A stretch of DNA of 64,000 nucleotides, taken from an uncultured beta proteobacterium. GTDB taxonomy: Bacteria; Pseudomonadota; Gammaproteobacteria; Burkholderiales; Burkholderiaceae_C. The translations under genes and the position numbers were made by a program. A model generated the notes under the pieces. It had not been told where the DNA came from, did no database searches, and saw nothing but the letters and a program-made list of their open reading frames with translations. This document shows positions 35,026 to 44,217 of the stretch, piece after piece; within the stretch, counting starts at the first letter, position 1, and the number at the start of each line of letters is the position of its first letter. The stretch spans positions 62,001-126,000 of the forward strand of contig CAISLN010000038.1 in NCBI GenBank assembly GCA_903886275.1, written 5' to 3'.

Positions 35026-36327
35026 ATGAAAATTACTGTACTTGGCGCGGGCATCATGGGCGTGAGCACCGCATGGCATCTGGTGGAACTGGGTCATGAA
35101 GTCACCGTGGTGGACCGGCAGCCCGAGGCTGCGATGGAAACCAGCTTTGCTAATGCGGCGCAAATTTCTGTCAGCTATTGCGAGCCCTGGGCCAACAAGG
35201 AGGCCCCCTGGAAGGCGCTGAAGTGGATGTTCAGCAAGGAGGCTCCCCTGCTGTTTCGCCCGCAACTGCCCTTTGGCAAAGGCTGGCACCAGTACCGCTG
35301 GGGTCTGGAGTTTCTGGCCAACTGCAACGACGCCGCCTTTGAGCGCAATGTGCAGCAACTCGTCGCCCTGGGTTCCTACAGCCACAGCGCGCTCAAGGAC
35401 ATCGTGGCCGCCACCGGCATTCAATACAACCGGCTGGAAAAAGGCATTGCCCACTTTTATGTGGACCAAAAGTCCTTTGATGCGGCTGCCGGTGCTGCGG
35501 CCCTGATGGCCAAATACGGCGTCCAGCGCCGCGTGGTCAGTCGCGACGAACTGCTCAAGATCGAGCCTGCCTTCCAGCAATATGCCGACCATATCGTGGG
35601 CGGCACCTTTACCCCCAGCGACGAAAGCGGCGACGCCCGCGAATTCACCCAGCAACTCGCCCGGCGCTGTGCCGAGCGCGGCGTGCAATTTCTGTGGAAC
35701 CACGATGTGCTGTCGCTCAACAAGCTGGGTGACGCACTCGACACGGTCAGCGTGCAGGACCGCGCCAGCGGCAAAGTCACAGCCCTGCACAGCGACCAGT
35801 TTGTACTGTCCATGGGCTCTTACACCGCGCCGCTGCTGCGCACGGTGGGCGTGAACCTGCCGATCTACCCGGGCAAGGGCTACAGCGCCACCTTCAAGAT
35901 CCTCAAGCCCGAGCTCGCTCCCCAGGTCAGCTTTATCGACGACTCGGTCAAATGCGCCATGAGCCGATTGGGCGACACCCTGCGCATCGCCGGCACCATC
36001 GAGGTCGGCGGCTACGACACCGGCCTGGACAGCGCCCTGTCGCGCGCCCGTTGCCACATGCTGGCCCGCCGTGTGGAGACCGTGTTCCCAGGCGTCTGCG
36101 ACACAAGGCTGGAAACCGAGGGCGGCAATCCGCAGTTCTGGACCGGTCTGCGCCCGGCCACGCCGACCAACATCCCCTACATCGGGCAAAGCAAAGTGGG
36201 AAAACTCTGGGTGAACGCCGGGCACGGCACCCTGGGCTGGACCCATGGAGCAGGCTCCGGCAAGGCCATCGCCGAGCTGATCAGCGGCGTCAAGCCGGAG
36301 ATGAACTTCAGGTTCTATCAGGGGTAG
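35026..36327 (+). CDS. dadA: D-amino acid dehydrogenase DadA
   Basis: DadA oxidises D-amino acids such as D-alanine to keto acids in the respiratory chain. The 433-residue product has an N-terminal Rossmann FAD motif VLGAGIMGVSTAWHL, the acidic residue in VTVVDRQPE, the family loop SFANAAQISVSY, and the C-terminal GHGTLGWTHGAGSGK. Length is typical. The ATG at 35026 is used; a Met 27 bases upstream is also in frame. Confidence 0.93.
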   Translation: MKITVLGAGIMGVSTAWHLVELGHEVTVVDRQPEAAMETSFANAAQISVSYCEPWANKEAPWKALKWMFSKEAPLLFRPQLPFGKGWHQYRWGLEFLANCNDAAFERNVQQLVALGSYSHSALKDIVAATGIQYNRLEKGIAHFYVDQKSFDAAAGAAALMAKYGVQRRVVSRDELLKIEPAFQQYADHIVGGTFTPSDESGDAREFTQQLARRCAERGVQFLWNHDVLSLNKLGDALDTVSVQDRASGKVTALHSDQFVLSMGSYTAPLLRTVGVNLPIYPGKGYSATFKILKPELAPQVSFIDDSVKCAMSRLGDTLRIAGTIEVGGYDTGLDSALSRARCHMLARRVETVFPGVCDTRLETEGGNPQFWTGLRPATPTNIPYIGQSKVGKLWVNAGHGTLGWTHGAGSGKAIAELISGVKPEMNFRFYQG

Positions 36328-36340
36328 CAAAGATTTTTAA

Positions 36341-36398
36341 CTGATCCGGTTAATCTCGTCGCTCCCGCACAGAAGAGGTGGCACTGTATGAAAGCTAA
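36341..36398 (+). pseudogene. Vestige of a BrnT-like toxin C-terminus
   Basis: Just upstream of the orphan antitoxin, one frame gives LIRLIS and the next frame gives SRRSRTEEVALYES with a stop at 36396-36398, overlapping the antitoxin start. An intact toxin of this kind would end in a similar Arg-rich ISARRA-type stretch and overlap its antitoxin. Only about 19 residues with a frameshift remain; the rest is absent before the dadA end. Confidence 0.4.
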
Positions 36399-36657
36399 AG
36401 ATTTTGAGCAGCAATTTGACGAAGGCCTTGACCTCACTGCGACCTTGGATGTTTCCAAGGCTAAGCGTGTGCTGCAAGAGCAAAGGCGGGTCAATGTGGA
36501 TTTCCCAACCTGGATGATTGACTCCCTGGACAAAGAGGCCAGCAAAATGGGCGTCACGCGGCAGTCGGTGATCAAGGTTTGGTTGGCTGAGCGACTGGAA
36601 GCTTCAGGCTACAAGCTTTTGCCACAGCAGGACCGCGTGGGTGCCGCGACCACCTGA
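36388..36657 (+). CDS. Orphan BrnA/CopG-like antitoxin
   Basis: The 89-residue product starts MKAKDFEQQFDEGLDL and ends in a ribbon-helix-helix region (VNVDFPTWMIDSLDKEA, then GVTRQSVIKVWLAERLE). This is the form of BrnA-family antitoxins, which bind the BrnT toxin with the N-terminal part and DNA with the C-terminal part. No intact toxin is beside it. Such lone antitoxins may still repress their own promoter or protect against a toxin elsewhere. Confidence 0.8.
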   Translation: MKAKDFEQQFDEGLDLTATLDVSKAKRVLQEQRRVNVDFPTWMIDSLDKEASKMGVTRQSVIKVWLAERLEASGYKLLPQQDRVGAATT

Positions 36658-36684
36658 AGGTGGCCCGGCGCACAGCGCCCCACC

Positions 36685-37608
36685 TCACCTGTGTGCCTGC
36701 TCCAAGCAAGCCTGAAACGCCCGCGTAGCCCTTGAGGGCTGGGGCGATCTGCGCACAATGCCAAAAAAGTCACAGGCATAGTGAAACAGCTTGGGCCGCA
36801 CCGCACGCATCTGGCCCTCCGCCACAAAGCTTTGCGCGTAATGGATGGGCAAAAAGCCCAGGAACTTGCCCGACAGGATCAGCGTGGCGATCGACTCCTG
36901 ATCGAAGCCGGTGGCACTGCGCGCCATGCGCCGGAGCTGGCTGATTTCCATATTTGGCGAGTGGTAGCCCAGGCCGGCGAAGGCGTGCTGGCGCAGGCTG
37001 TCCCAGTCCAATTCCGGCGCGTCCGAAGCAAACAGGGTGTGGCCGGCGCCGCAATACAGCAGCATGGATTCATCAAACAAGCGCGTGTACTCCAAGGTGT
37101 CGGAGCTGCGGTGGCCGGGAATCACACCGATCTGAAACTGCCCGTCCAGCACGCCGCGCTCAATGCCGTTGAGGGTGGACACATGCAGGTTCAGGCTCAC
37201 ACCCGGCGCCTGCTCGGTAAACAGGCAAATAGCCCGGGCGATGCGGCAGGCCGGGTTGCTGACGGTCTTGTCGAACACGGCCAGGTGCAACTGCCCGCCC
37301 ATGCGCTGGTGGATTTCATCGACGCCGCTGCGAAAGGCCTCGGTGGCGAGCAGCAGCTGCGCCGATTGCGCGTAGATCTGCTCACCCTCGGCGGTGAGCG
37401 CAAAGCCGGCGCGACCCCGGCGGCAAAGCGTTAACCCCAGGCGCGTTTCCAGATCCTTGATATGGCGGCTCACGGTGGACGTGCCGATGTTGAGCTCCAA
37501 TTCGGCTGCCGCCATGCCGCCGCAATCCACCACCGTGCGAAACACGCGCAGCAGGCGCAAATCCATGTCGCTGATCTGGCCTAGGGCGGCGCGGCTCTTT
37601 GGTTTCAT
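36685..37608 (-). CDS. LysR-type regulator divergent from the omega-transaminase
   Basis: The 307-residue product has a winged helix (LRLLRVFRTVVDCGGMAAAE, then IGTSTVSRHIKDLETRLGL) and an effector domain. It is divergent from the transaminase at 37708 with only 99 bases between, and a perfect palindrome lies in that gap, so control of the transaminase is likely. A beta-alanine or amine signal is a guess. Confidence 0.87.
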   Translation of the reverse strand: MKPKSRAALGQISDMDLRLLRVFRTVVDCGGMAAAELELNIGTSTVSRHIKDLETRLGLTLCRRGRAGFALTAEGEQIYAQSAQLLLATEAFRSGVDEIHQRMGGQLHLAVFDKTVSNPACRIARAICLFTEQAPGVSLNLHVSTLNGIERGVLDGQFQIGVIPGHRSSDTLEYTRLFDESMLLYCGAGHTLFASDAPELDWDSLRQHAFAGLGYHSPNMEISQLRRMARSATGFDQESIATLILSGKFLGFLPIHYAQSFVAEGQMRAVRPKLFHYACDFFGIVRRSPQPSRATRAFQACLEQAHR

Positions 37609-37622
37609 AAACTGCCAACTAA

Positions 37623-37642
37623 ATAGTGATAACTCTCACTAT
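37623..37642. promoter_or_regulatory. Palindromic LysR operator candidate
   Basis: ATAGTGATAACTCTCACTAT has perfect 7-base arms (ATAGTGA and TCACTAT) with a 6-base centre. It lies 15 bases upstream of the LysR start and 66 bases before the transaminase. It has the length and symmetry of a LysR binding site. Confidence 0.5.
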
Positions 37643-37707
37643 ATCGAAGTATCCAGACATCGCACAATCGCGCTTTTGCACCTTAGCCGCCCCACAAGGA
37701 GACCGCC

Positions 37708-39081
37708 ATGAACCTCAACGACAAATCTGCCGTCAGCACCGAGCCCGTCATCAGCACCACGCCCTACCCGGCAGGTCCCGGTTTTCTGGAAGCGCACTGG
37801 ATGCCCTACACCGGCAACCGCAACTTCAAGGCCCATCCGCACATGATGGTCAGCGCCAAGGGCGCCTACTACACAGACTCCAATGGCCGCAAGATTTTTG
37901 ACGGCCTCTCAGGCCTGTGGACCTGCGGCCTGGGCCACAGCCGCACCGAGATCGCCGAAGCCATTGGCCGCCAGGCCTCCACCATGGACTACTCGCCCGC
38001 TTTCCAGTACGGCCACCCGCTCTCTTTTGCGCTGGCCAACAAAATTGTCGAACTGATGCCCCAGGGCCTGGACCATGTGTTCTTTACCGGCTCCGGCTCC
38101 GAGTCTGCCGATACCTCGCTGAAGATGGCCCGCGCCTACTGGCGCTCCAAGGGCATGGGCACCAAGACGCGCCTGATCGGGCGCGAAAAGGGCTACCACG
38201 GCGTGAACTTTGGCGGCATCTCGGTCGGCGGCATTGGCGCCAACCGCAAGATGTTTGGCCAGGGCATTGAGGCCGACCATCTGCCCCACACCCAGCTGGC
38301 CAGCAACGTGTTCTCGCGCGGCATGCCCAAGAACGGCGTCGAGTTGGCCGATGAACTGCTGCGCGTGATTGCCCTGCACGACGCCAGCAATATCGCTGCG
38401 GTCATCGTGGAACCCATGTCCGGCTCCGGCGGCGTGGTGGTGCCACCGGTGGGCTATCTGCAGCGCCTGCGCGAGATCTGCACGGCCAACAACATCCTCT
38501 TGATTTTCGATGAGGTCATCACCGGCTTCGGGCGCATGGGCGCCTACACCGGCTCGGCCGCCTTTGGCGTGACGCCCGACATCCTGAATGCTGCCAAGCA
38601 AATCACCAACGGCGCCCAGCCCCTGGGCGTGGTGGTGGCCAAAAAGGAAATCTACGACACCTTCATGGCCGCCGGCGGACCCGACTACCTGCTCGAATTT
38701 GCCCACGGCTACACCTACTCGGCCCACCCCATAGCTTGCGCCGCCGGCATTGCCGCACTGGACCTTCTGGTCAAAGAAAACATGATCGAGCGCGTATCCA
38801 AACTGGCCCCGTATTTCGAGAACGCGGTGCACGGCCTTAAGGGCACCAAGCACGTCACCGACATCCGCAACTGCGGCCTGGCCGCCGGCTTCAGCATCAA
38901 CGCCGTGCCCGGAGAGCCGGCCAAGCGCCCGTTCCAGATTGCCGAGAAGTGCCTGGAAAAAGGCTTCTATGTGCGCTACGGCGGCGACACCATCCAACTG
39001 GCTCCCCCCTTCATCAGCACCGAGGCCGAGATCGACAGCCTGGTCAACGCCCTGGGCGAGGCCATCAACGCCACAGAGTGA
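37708..39081 (+). CDS. Omega-amino acid:pyruvate transaminase (class III, beta-alanine type)
   Basis: The 457-residue PLP enzyme transfers the amino group of beta-alanine or similar omega-amino acids to pyruvate. Motifs are GLSGLWTCGLGHS near the start, FTGSGSESADTSLKMARAY, the cofactor aspartate Asp268 in IFDEVITGFGRMG, and the PLP lysine Lys297 in NAAKQITNGAQPLG. This matches beta-alanine:pyruvate transaminases more than 4-aminobutyrate ones. AAGGAG lies upstream of the ATG. Beta-alanine is also the end product of the pyrimidine operon 18 kb away. Confidence 0.88.
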   Translation: MNLNDKSAVSTEPVISTTPYPAGPGFLEAHWMPYTGNRNFKAHPHMMVSAKGAYYTDSNGRKIFDGLSGLWTCGLGHSRTEIAEAIGRQASTMDYSPAFQYGHPLSFALANKIVELMPQGLDHVFFTGSGSESADTSLKMARAYWRSKGMGTKTRLIGREKGYHGVNFGGISVGGIGANRKMFGQGIEADHLPHTQLASNVFSRGMPKNGVELADELLRVIALHDASNIAAVIVEPMSGSGGVVVPPVGYLQRLREICTANNILLIFDEVITGFGRMGAYTGSAAFGVTPDILNAAKQITNGAQPLGVVVAKKEIYDTFMAAGGPDYLLEFAHGYTYSAHPIACAAGIAALDLLVKENMIERVSKLAPYFENAVHGLKGTKHVTDIRNCGLAAGFSINAVPGEPAKRPFQIAEKCLEKGFYVRYGGDTIQLAPPFISTEAEIDSLVNALGEAINATE

Positions 39082-39360
39082 TCGCTGCCACGGCCACCCG
39101 AGCGACGGCCAGTCCCTTGGCCTGCGGCAACGCCTTGGTGCTTAAGCGCTCCGATTGAGGGCCAGCGCGAGACCTTCACGCAGCGCGGGCCAAGCTGCGT
39201 GAGGGCGCGGGTGTTTGCATTCCACAGCAGCCGCTGATTTGCCTTACTGAAAAGTTTTCTCACGCATTGGTGTGCGAATAGCTGCACTCGTCTATGGGAA
39301 AATACACCCAGAACAGGTAGGGTGGCCTGCTTGTCGCAACAAAATAATGGGGAATCCAAT

Positions 39361-40005
39361 ATGAAAAAACAACTCGTCTTGCTGGCCGCTTTGGCCGCCA
39401 TCGGCAGCGCCGCTCAGGCACAGGACAGCTACCTTGGTTTGGGCCTGCCTGGTCTCTACACCCTGGGTTACGCCTATCCCGTGAGCGCCAGCATCGGTCT
39501 GCGCGGTGAATACGCCGGTGGCTTGAACGTCAACAAGGATGGCAACCAGGACGGCGTCAACGTCACCGGTACCTTCAAGGCCAATCGCTTGGGTGCCTTT
39601 GCCGACTGGTTCCCCATGGGTGGTGGCTTTCGTCTGGTGGGCGGCTTGACGGTCAATGACATCAAGGCCGACTTCAACGGCGTGGGCAGCGGCACTTCCA
39701 CCATCAATGGCAAGTCCGTCAACATGACCGGCGAAACCTACAACGTGCAGGTGAAATTCCCCAGCACCACGCCCTATCTGGGCATTGGCTATGGCCACCA
39801 GAAGAGTGATGCCAAGGGCTTCGGCTTCTACGCCGATTTGGGTGTGATGGTGGGTACCTTTACCGCCGACACGACGACCTCATTGGTGAGCAGCGGTAAG
39901 GCCACCCAAGCCGACGTGGACGCGCAAACCCAGAAGATTCGCGACTCGCTGGGCAGCCTGTCGGTACTGCCCAGCGTCTCGCTGGGGTTGTCGTACCGCT
40001 ACTAG
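39361..40005 (+). CDS. Small outer-membrane beta-barrel protein
   Basis: The 214-residue product has a clear signal peptide (MKKQLVLLAALAAIGSAAQA) and a mature part of alternating strands with many Gly, ending in Tyr (SYRY), as outer-membrane barrels do. Size suggests an 8-stranded barrel of the OmpW/OmpA type. The pattern YLGIGYGH and GFGFYADLGVM is typical of such porin-like proteins. The substrate is unknown. It has an AT-rich upstream region and stands alone. Confidence 0.8.
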   Translation: MKKQLVLLAALAAIGSAAQAQDSYLGLGLPGLYTLGYAYPVSASIGLRGEYAGGLNVNKDGNQDGVNVTGTFKANRLGAFADWFPMGGGFRLVGGLTVNDIKADFNGVGSGTSTINGKSVNMTGETYNVQVKFPSTTPYLGIGYGHQKSDAKGFGFYADLGVMVGTFTADTTTSLVSSGKATQADVDAQTQKIRDSLGSLSVLPSVSLGLSYRY

Positions 40006-40379
40006 TTCGACAATTCCTTCACATCGGTCACAAAGTAATCGGTCTCGCCAAAGCAAGACGTGGGGACACCGATGTGCTGTGCATAGGTCAGCGCCACGCG
40101 CTTGCCCATGCTGGCATTGATGCGTGCTGCCACGGCCTCGTCGCGCACCGAGAACAGAAACTTCTCGGGCATGCTTCCGGGCATGGCCACCAGTTGCAGC
40201 TCGCCCTCCCAAGTCTTGCAGACAAAGCCCTTGTGCGAGAGCTTTTGCATGAAGCCGGCGCGCTCACCGGACGAGTAGCTCCACTTCAATACCGCCATGG
40301 TGTAGAGCGCAAACAGCAATGCCGCCAGCCCCAGTAAACCAACAAAGTAACCCCCTACGCGTCGCACCGTAATCGCCAT
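40002..40379 (-). CDS. Hypothetical membrane-anchored protein, 125 residues
   Basis: From MAITVRRVGGYFVGLLGL the product has one N-terminal membrane helix (about 12-32) and a soluble domain with SSGERAGFMQKLSHKGF and CKTWEGEL. I have seen this Cys-containing pattern in betaproteobacterial proteins of unknown function, but I know no role. It overlaps the barrel gene by 4 bases, end to end. Confidence 0.7.
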   Translation of the reverse strand: MAITVRRVGGYFVGLLGLAALLFALYTMAVLKWSYSSGERAGFMQKLSHKGFVCKTWEGELQLVAMPGSMPEKFLFSVRDEAVAARINASMGKRVALTYAQHIGVPTSCFGETDYFVTDVKELSN

Positions 40380-40486
40380 GCATGCTCTCCTGAATTGCAG
40401 CGCCGGGAACAAGCGCCCGGGCTGCAGCGATTATGTACGCCACCGGTGACAGCACCGGAACCCGGCGCAAGGGATAATCCAAGGCT

Positions 40487-42445
40487 ATGGCACTGATTAC
40501 ACTTCTTGACGCCCAGCTGGCTTTTGGGCATGTCGCCCTGCTTGACCACGCTGACTTTTCCTTAGAGACCGCGGAGCGCGTCGGCCTGATCGGCCGTAAC
40601 GGCGCGGGCAAATCCAGCATGCTCAAAATTCTGGGCGGCATGGACCGCCCCGATGACGGCACCGTGCAGGTCCAAAACGGCACCCGCATTTCCTATGTGG
40701 CGCAGGAGCCCCAGCTCGATGCCGATGCCACCGTGTTCGAAGCGGTGCGCGCCGGCCTGGCCCGGGTGATCGACTTGATCGAAGAATATTGCCTGGGACA
40801 CGGCGACCTCGACGCCATGCAAGGCGAGATCGAGTCTCTAGACGGCTGGAACTGGGAGCAGCGCGTCAACGAAACATTGCACCGCCTGCACCTAGACCCC
40901 CAGGCCGTGGTCAGCACCCTGTCGGGAGGCACCAAGAAGCGCGTGGCGCTGGCCCAAGCCCTGGTGGCGCAACCCGATGTGCTGCTGCTCGATGAGCCGA
41001 CCAATCACCTGGACCTGGATTCCATCGAATGGCTCGAAGGCCTGCTGGTGGACTTCAAGGGCTCCATCATCACGATCACCCACGACCGCTCATTTCTGGA
41101 CAACGTGGCCACCCGCATCGTCGAGTTGGACCGCGGCAAGCTCCTGTCCTACCCCGGCAACTTCGCCGCCTACCTGCTGCAAAAAGAAGAGCAACTGGCG
41201 CAGGAGGCCGTCATCAACGCGCGCGCCGACAAGCTGCTGGCGCAGGAAGAAATCTGGATCCGCAAGGGCGTGGAAGCCCGGCGCACCCGCGCCACGGCGC
41301 GCATCGTGCGCCTGGACGGCCTGCGCTCGCAGCGGGAAGCGCGGCGCGAGGTGGTGGGCAGCGTCAACATGGACATCTCCAGCGGCGCCTCCAGCGGCAA
41401 GCTGGTGGCCGAGCTGACGCACATATCCAAAACTTTTGGCGATCGCAAAATCGTGCACGACTTCTCCGCCACGATTCTGCGCGGCGACAAGATCGGCCTC
41501 TTGGGCCCGAATGGCGCCGGCAAGACCACGCTGCTCAAGCTGATTTTGGGCGAGCTCAAGGCCGACCCGGCACCGGCCAATTCGCCCGCGCCCGAACCCG
41601 GCCACAGCCCCTGGGGAACGGTGCGCCAAGGCGCCAACATCGAGGTGGCCTACTTCGACCAGATGCGCAACGCGCTGGACATGGAAGCCACGCTGGAAGA
41701 CTTCATCAGCCCGGGCTCCGAGTGGATCGAAATCGGCAACCGCCGCCAGCACGTCAAGAGCTACCTGGGCGACTTTTTGTTCTCGCCGGCCCGCGCCAAT
41801 TCGCCCGTCAAGTCGCTCAGCGGCGGCGAGCGCAACCGCCTGCTGCTGGCCCGCCTGTTTGCCCGCCCTGCCAATGTGCTGGTGCTCGACGAGCCGACCA
41901 ACGATCTGGACATCGACACGCTGGAGCTGCTGGAAGACCTGCTGCAGAACTACGACGGCACGGTGTTCCTGGTCAGCCATGACCGCACCTTCCTGGACAA
42001 CGTGGTCACCAGCACCATTGCCTATGAGGGCGATGCGCACTGGCGCGAATACGAGGGCGGCGTGACCGACTGGCTGCTGCAAAGCAAACGCGCCAGCGAG
42101 ATCGCACAGGCAAAGGGACAAAAGGGCGCGTCCCCGTTTAACTACGGACGCGACCAGGCGGCCAAGCCTGCGGCAGCCGTGGTGACCACACCGCTGGCCA
42201 CGCCGGTTGTGGCACCGGCAGTTAAGGCGCGCAAGCTCAGCTTCAAGGAGCAGCGTGAGTTGGACGGTCTGCCCGCTGCCATCGCAGCACTGGAAGCCGA
42301 GCAAAAAAGCATCACCGAGGCGCTGGCCGATGGCAGCCTGTTTGCAAAAGACAATGCCCGGGCGATGGCGTTGACCAGCCGCGCGGCGCAAATCGACGAG
42401 GAGTTGATGGGCGCACTGGAGCGCTGGGAAACGCTGGGCGCTTAA
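40487..42445 (+). CDS. uup: ABC-F ATPase Uup
   Basis: ABC-F proteins act on ribosomes rather than transport. The 652-residue product has two ATPase domains with Walker A motifs GRNGAGKSS and GPNGAGKTT, signatures LSGGTKKR and LSGGERNR, and a helical linker of about 80 residues with many Arg and Glu between them. A C-terminal coiled coil (about 575-650) marks Uup, which affects DNA transposition and ribosome fate. Length fits. Confidence 0.92.
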   Translation: MALITLLDAQLAFGHVALLDHADFSLETAERVGLIGRNGAGKSSMLKILGGMDRPDDGTVQVQNGTRISYVAQEPQLDADATVFEAVRAGLARVIDLIEEYCLGHGDLDAMQGEIESLDGWNWEQRVNETLHRLHLDPQAVVSTLSGGTKKRVALAQALVAQPDVLLLDEPTNHLDLDSIEWLEGLLVDFKGSIITITHDRSFLDNVATRIVELDRGKLLSYPGNFAAYLLQKEEQLAQEAVINARADKLLAQEEIWIRKGVEARRTRATARIVRLDGLRSQREARREVVGSVNMDISSGASSGKLVAELTHISKTFGDRKIVHDFSATILRGDKIGLLGPNGAGKTTLLKLILGELKADPAPANSPAPEPGHSPWGTVRQGANIEVAYFDQMRNALDMEATLEDFISPGSEWIEIGNRRQHVKSYLGDFLFSPARANSPVKSLSGGERNRLLLARLFARPANVLVLDEPTNDLDIDTLELLEDLLQNYDGTVFLVSHDRTFLDNVVTSTIAYEGDAHWREYEGGVTDWLLQSKRASEIAQAKGQKGASPFNYGRDQAAKPAAAVVTTPLATPVVAPAVKARKLSFKEQRELDGLPAAIAALEAEQKSITEALADGSLFAKDNARAMALTSRAAQIDEELMGALERWETLGA

Positions 42446-42455
42446 AGAATCGACG

Positions 42456-42488
42456 GACGCGCTTCAGGCAAACCGCTTGAAGCGCGTC
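42456..42488 (+). terminator. Stem-loop after uup
   Basis: GACGCGCTTCA and TGAAGCGCGTC form a perfect 11-base-pair stem 10 bases past the uup stop. The T run after it is weak (CACTTTTGC), so it may be an imperfect intrinsic terminator or protect the 3' end. It lies between convergent genes. Confidence 0.5.
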
Positions 42489-42538
42489 ACCCACTTTTGC
42501 ACCTCGGCCAAGCCGCGCGAAAGGAGGGAGGCAGCGTC

Positions 42539-43135
42539 CTACTGCCCGGCTGCCGCGGTCTTCATCCGGTCGCTCGCATCGGCGTAATCGCGCATGGCAG
42601 CGACCGCAAAGTGCATGAATTGCCGCGCCTTGATCTCCTCGGGCGAAGCCGGCTCGGCCACCAACACACCATCCATGTCCACGCTCAGACTGTTGGTGCT
42701 GCCGGCATTGCGCGCTAGCGCCTGCTGGTGCTGGGCGGCCATGCGCAGGGTGTCACTGCTTTCGTCCGGACCTGCTTCGCTCTTGCGAGCCTTGGAATAC
42801 ACCAGCGCATTGGGCTGGTCAGCAACGACCGTGACGGGGGCTGGGGCTGGCGACTCGATAGTCAGAATGACTTCGGCCTGCTCGGGCGTGTCCACCAACG
42901 GGACGCGAACTGCCGCAGCGGCGGGGGCATGCGATTGAAGGGTCAGAATGACCCCGGCATCCTCCTGCTCCGGCGTATCCACCAATGGGGGAAGAGCGCC
43001 AACCGTTTCAGCGACGTTGATGTTTGCCAAGACCTGCGGCTTGCTGTCGGTCTTGGCTGGCGGCTTGCTGCCTGCCTTGGCTAGACGCTTGCTGCCGGGC
43101 AAGAAGCGCAATAACTTGTTTGGGCCAATCTGCAT
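42539..43135 (-). CDS. Hypothetical Ala/Pro-rich protein with repeated PLVDTPEQ motif
   Basis: The 198-residue product starts MQIGPNKLLRFLPGSKRLAK. It has a basic Lys/Ser-rich head, a low-complexity middle with PLVDTPEQ occurring twice (followed by a VILT stretch each time), and a helical end (EEIKARQFMHFAVAAMRDY). There is no signal or membrane helix. No family is recognised. Codon use looks coding. A good start site is not seen. Confidence 0.55.
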   Translation of the reverse strand: MQIGPNKLLRFLPGSKRLAKAGSKPPAKTDSKPQVLANINVAETVGALPPLVDTPEQEDAGVILTLQSHAPAAAAVRVPLVDTPEQAEVILTIESPAPAPVTVVADQPNALVYSKARKSEAGPDESSDTLRMAAQHQQALARNAGSTNSLSVDMDGVLVAEPASPEEIKARQFMHFAVAAMRDYADASDRMKTAAAGQ

Positions 43136-43290
43136 GGCGCGTCCCCTGCGGATATGTGGTTGAAGCCAGTATCCAGAGACTGGCTTTTTCTCAAGTCAAA
43201 AATAAAGGGCAATAAGCGGCGCAATTCCAGCTGCTTACCGAATAACGAATGGTAGCCGCCCTGCCGCGATTCAGGGGAAAGTTGCCTGCG

Positions 43291-44181
43291 CTATAGCCGC
43301 GCGAGCCGACGCCTCATGCCTGGCCAGAGCAGGTTCACAGCCAGCCCGCCCATCACCAGCGCAGCGGCCAGCAGCTTCCAGGCCGGCAGCGATTCGCCCA
43401 ACCACCAGGTGGACGCCCCCATGCCAAACACCGGCACCAACAGCGCCATGGGCGTGATGGTGGCGGCCTGATGGCGCGCCAGCAGCCAGCCCCAGGCGGC
43501 ATAGCCAAACAGCGAGTTGCCCCAGGACTGCCAGGCCACTGCGGCCCAGGTCATCCAGCTCGCATCGCGCAGACCCGTGGCAATGGCGTCTCCGCCTTCA
43601 AACACATAGGACAGAACAAACAACGGTGGCACCGCATAGGCACTGGACCACACCACATAGGCCAGCATATTGGAGGGCCGTCCCTCTTTGGCGGCGATAT
43701 TGCCACCGGCCCAGCTCATCGCCGCACCCAGAATGAGAAACAAGCCCAGCGCGGTGGTTGTGCCATCGGTATGCAGACCAATGGTGGCAATGCCCGCCGT
43801 GGCCAACAGCAAGGCAAGCCATTGGAAGGGCTGCACCCGCTCGCCGCTGATGCGCATGGACAGGCCAATGGTAAAAAACACTTGGGTCTGCACCACCAGC
43901 GAGGCAATGCCCGGCGAGATATGGCCGTTGATGGCCAGGTACAAAAGCCCGAATTGCCCCACGCCGATCAGCACCCCATAGAGCGCCAGATTGCGCCAGC
44001 CCACCGTGGGCCTGGGCAAAAACAACAGGGCAGGGAACAGCGCCAGACTAAAGCGCAGCGCCGCAAACAACAGCGGCGGCAAATGGCCCAGGGCCAGCTT
44101 GATGACGACGAAATTGGTGCCCCATACGGCGACGATGGCCAGGGCCAGCAAAAAGTGACGAAGCGGCAGAGTGGCGTGCAT
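43291..44181 (-). CDS. EamA-family DMT transporter (probable metabolite exporter)
   Basis: The 296-residue product has ten predicted membrane helices in two EamA repeats, each opening with a pattern such as VWGTNFVVIKLAL and MSWAGGNIAAKEG. These 10-helix exporters move amino acids or other small metabolites out across the inner membrane. The substrate is not evident. It lies 36 bases after the CoA-transferase on the same strand, so it may be co-transcribed with the glutarate genes. Confidence 0.88.
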   Translation of the reverse strand: MHATLPLRHFLLALAIVAVWGTNFVVIKLALGHLPPLLFAALRFSLALFPALLFLPRPTVGWRNLALYGVLIGVGQFGLLYLAINGHISPGIASLVVQTQVFFTIGLSMRISGERVQPFQWLALLLATAGIATIGLHTDGTTTALGLFLILGAAMSWAGGNIAAKEGRPSNMLAYVVWSSAYAVPPLFVLSYVFEGGDAIATGLRDASWMTWAAVAWQSWGNSLFGYAAWGWLLARHQAATITPMALLVPVFGMGASTWWLGESLPAWKLLAAALVMGGLAVNLLWPGMRRRLARL

Positions 44182-44217
44182 GCGGTGATTGTGGGGGCTG
44201 GTCTGGCTGCGATGCGC

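Noticed and set aside
34960-36330. 456-codon minus-strand frame opposite dadA
   Set aside because: No domain is visible, and dadA on the plus strand is complete.
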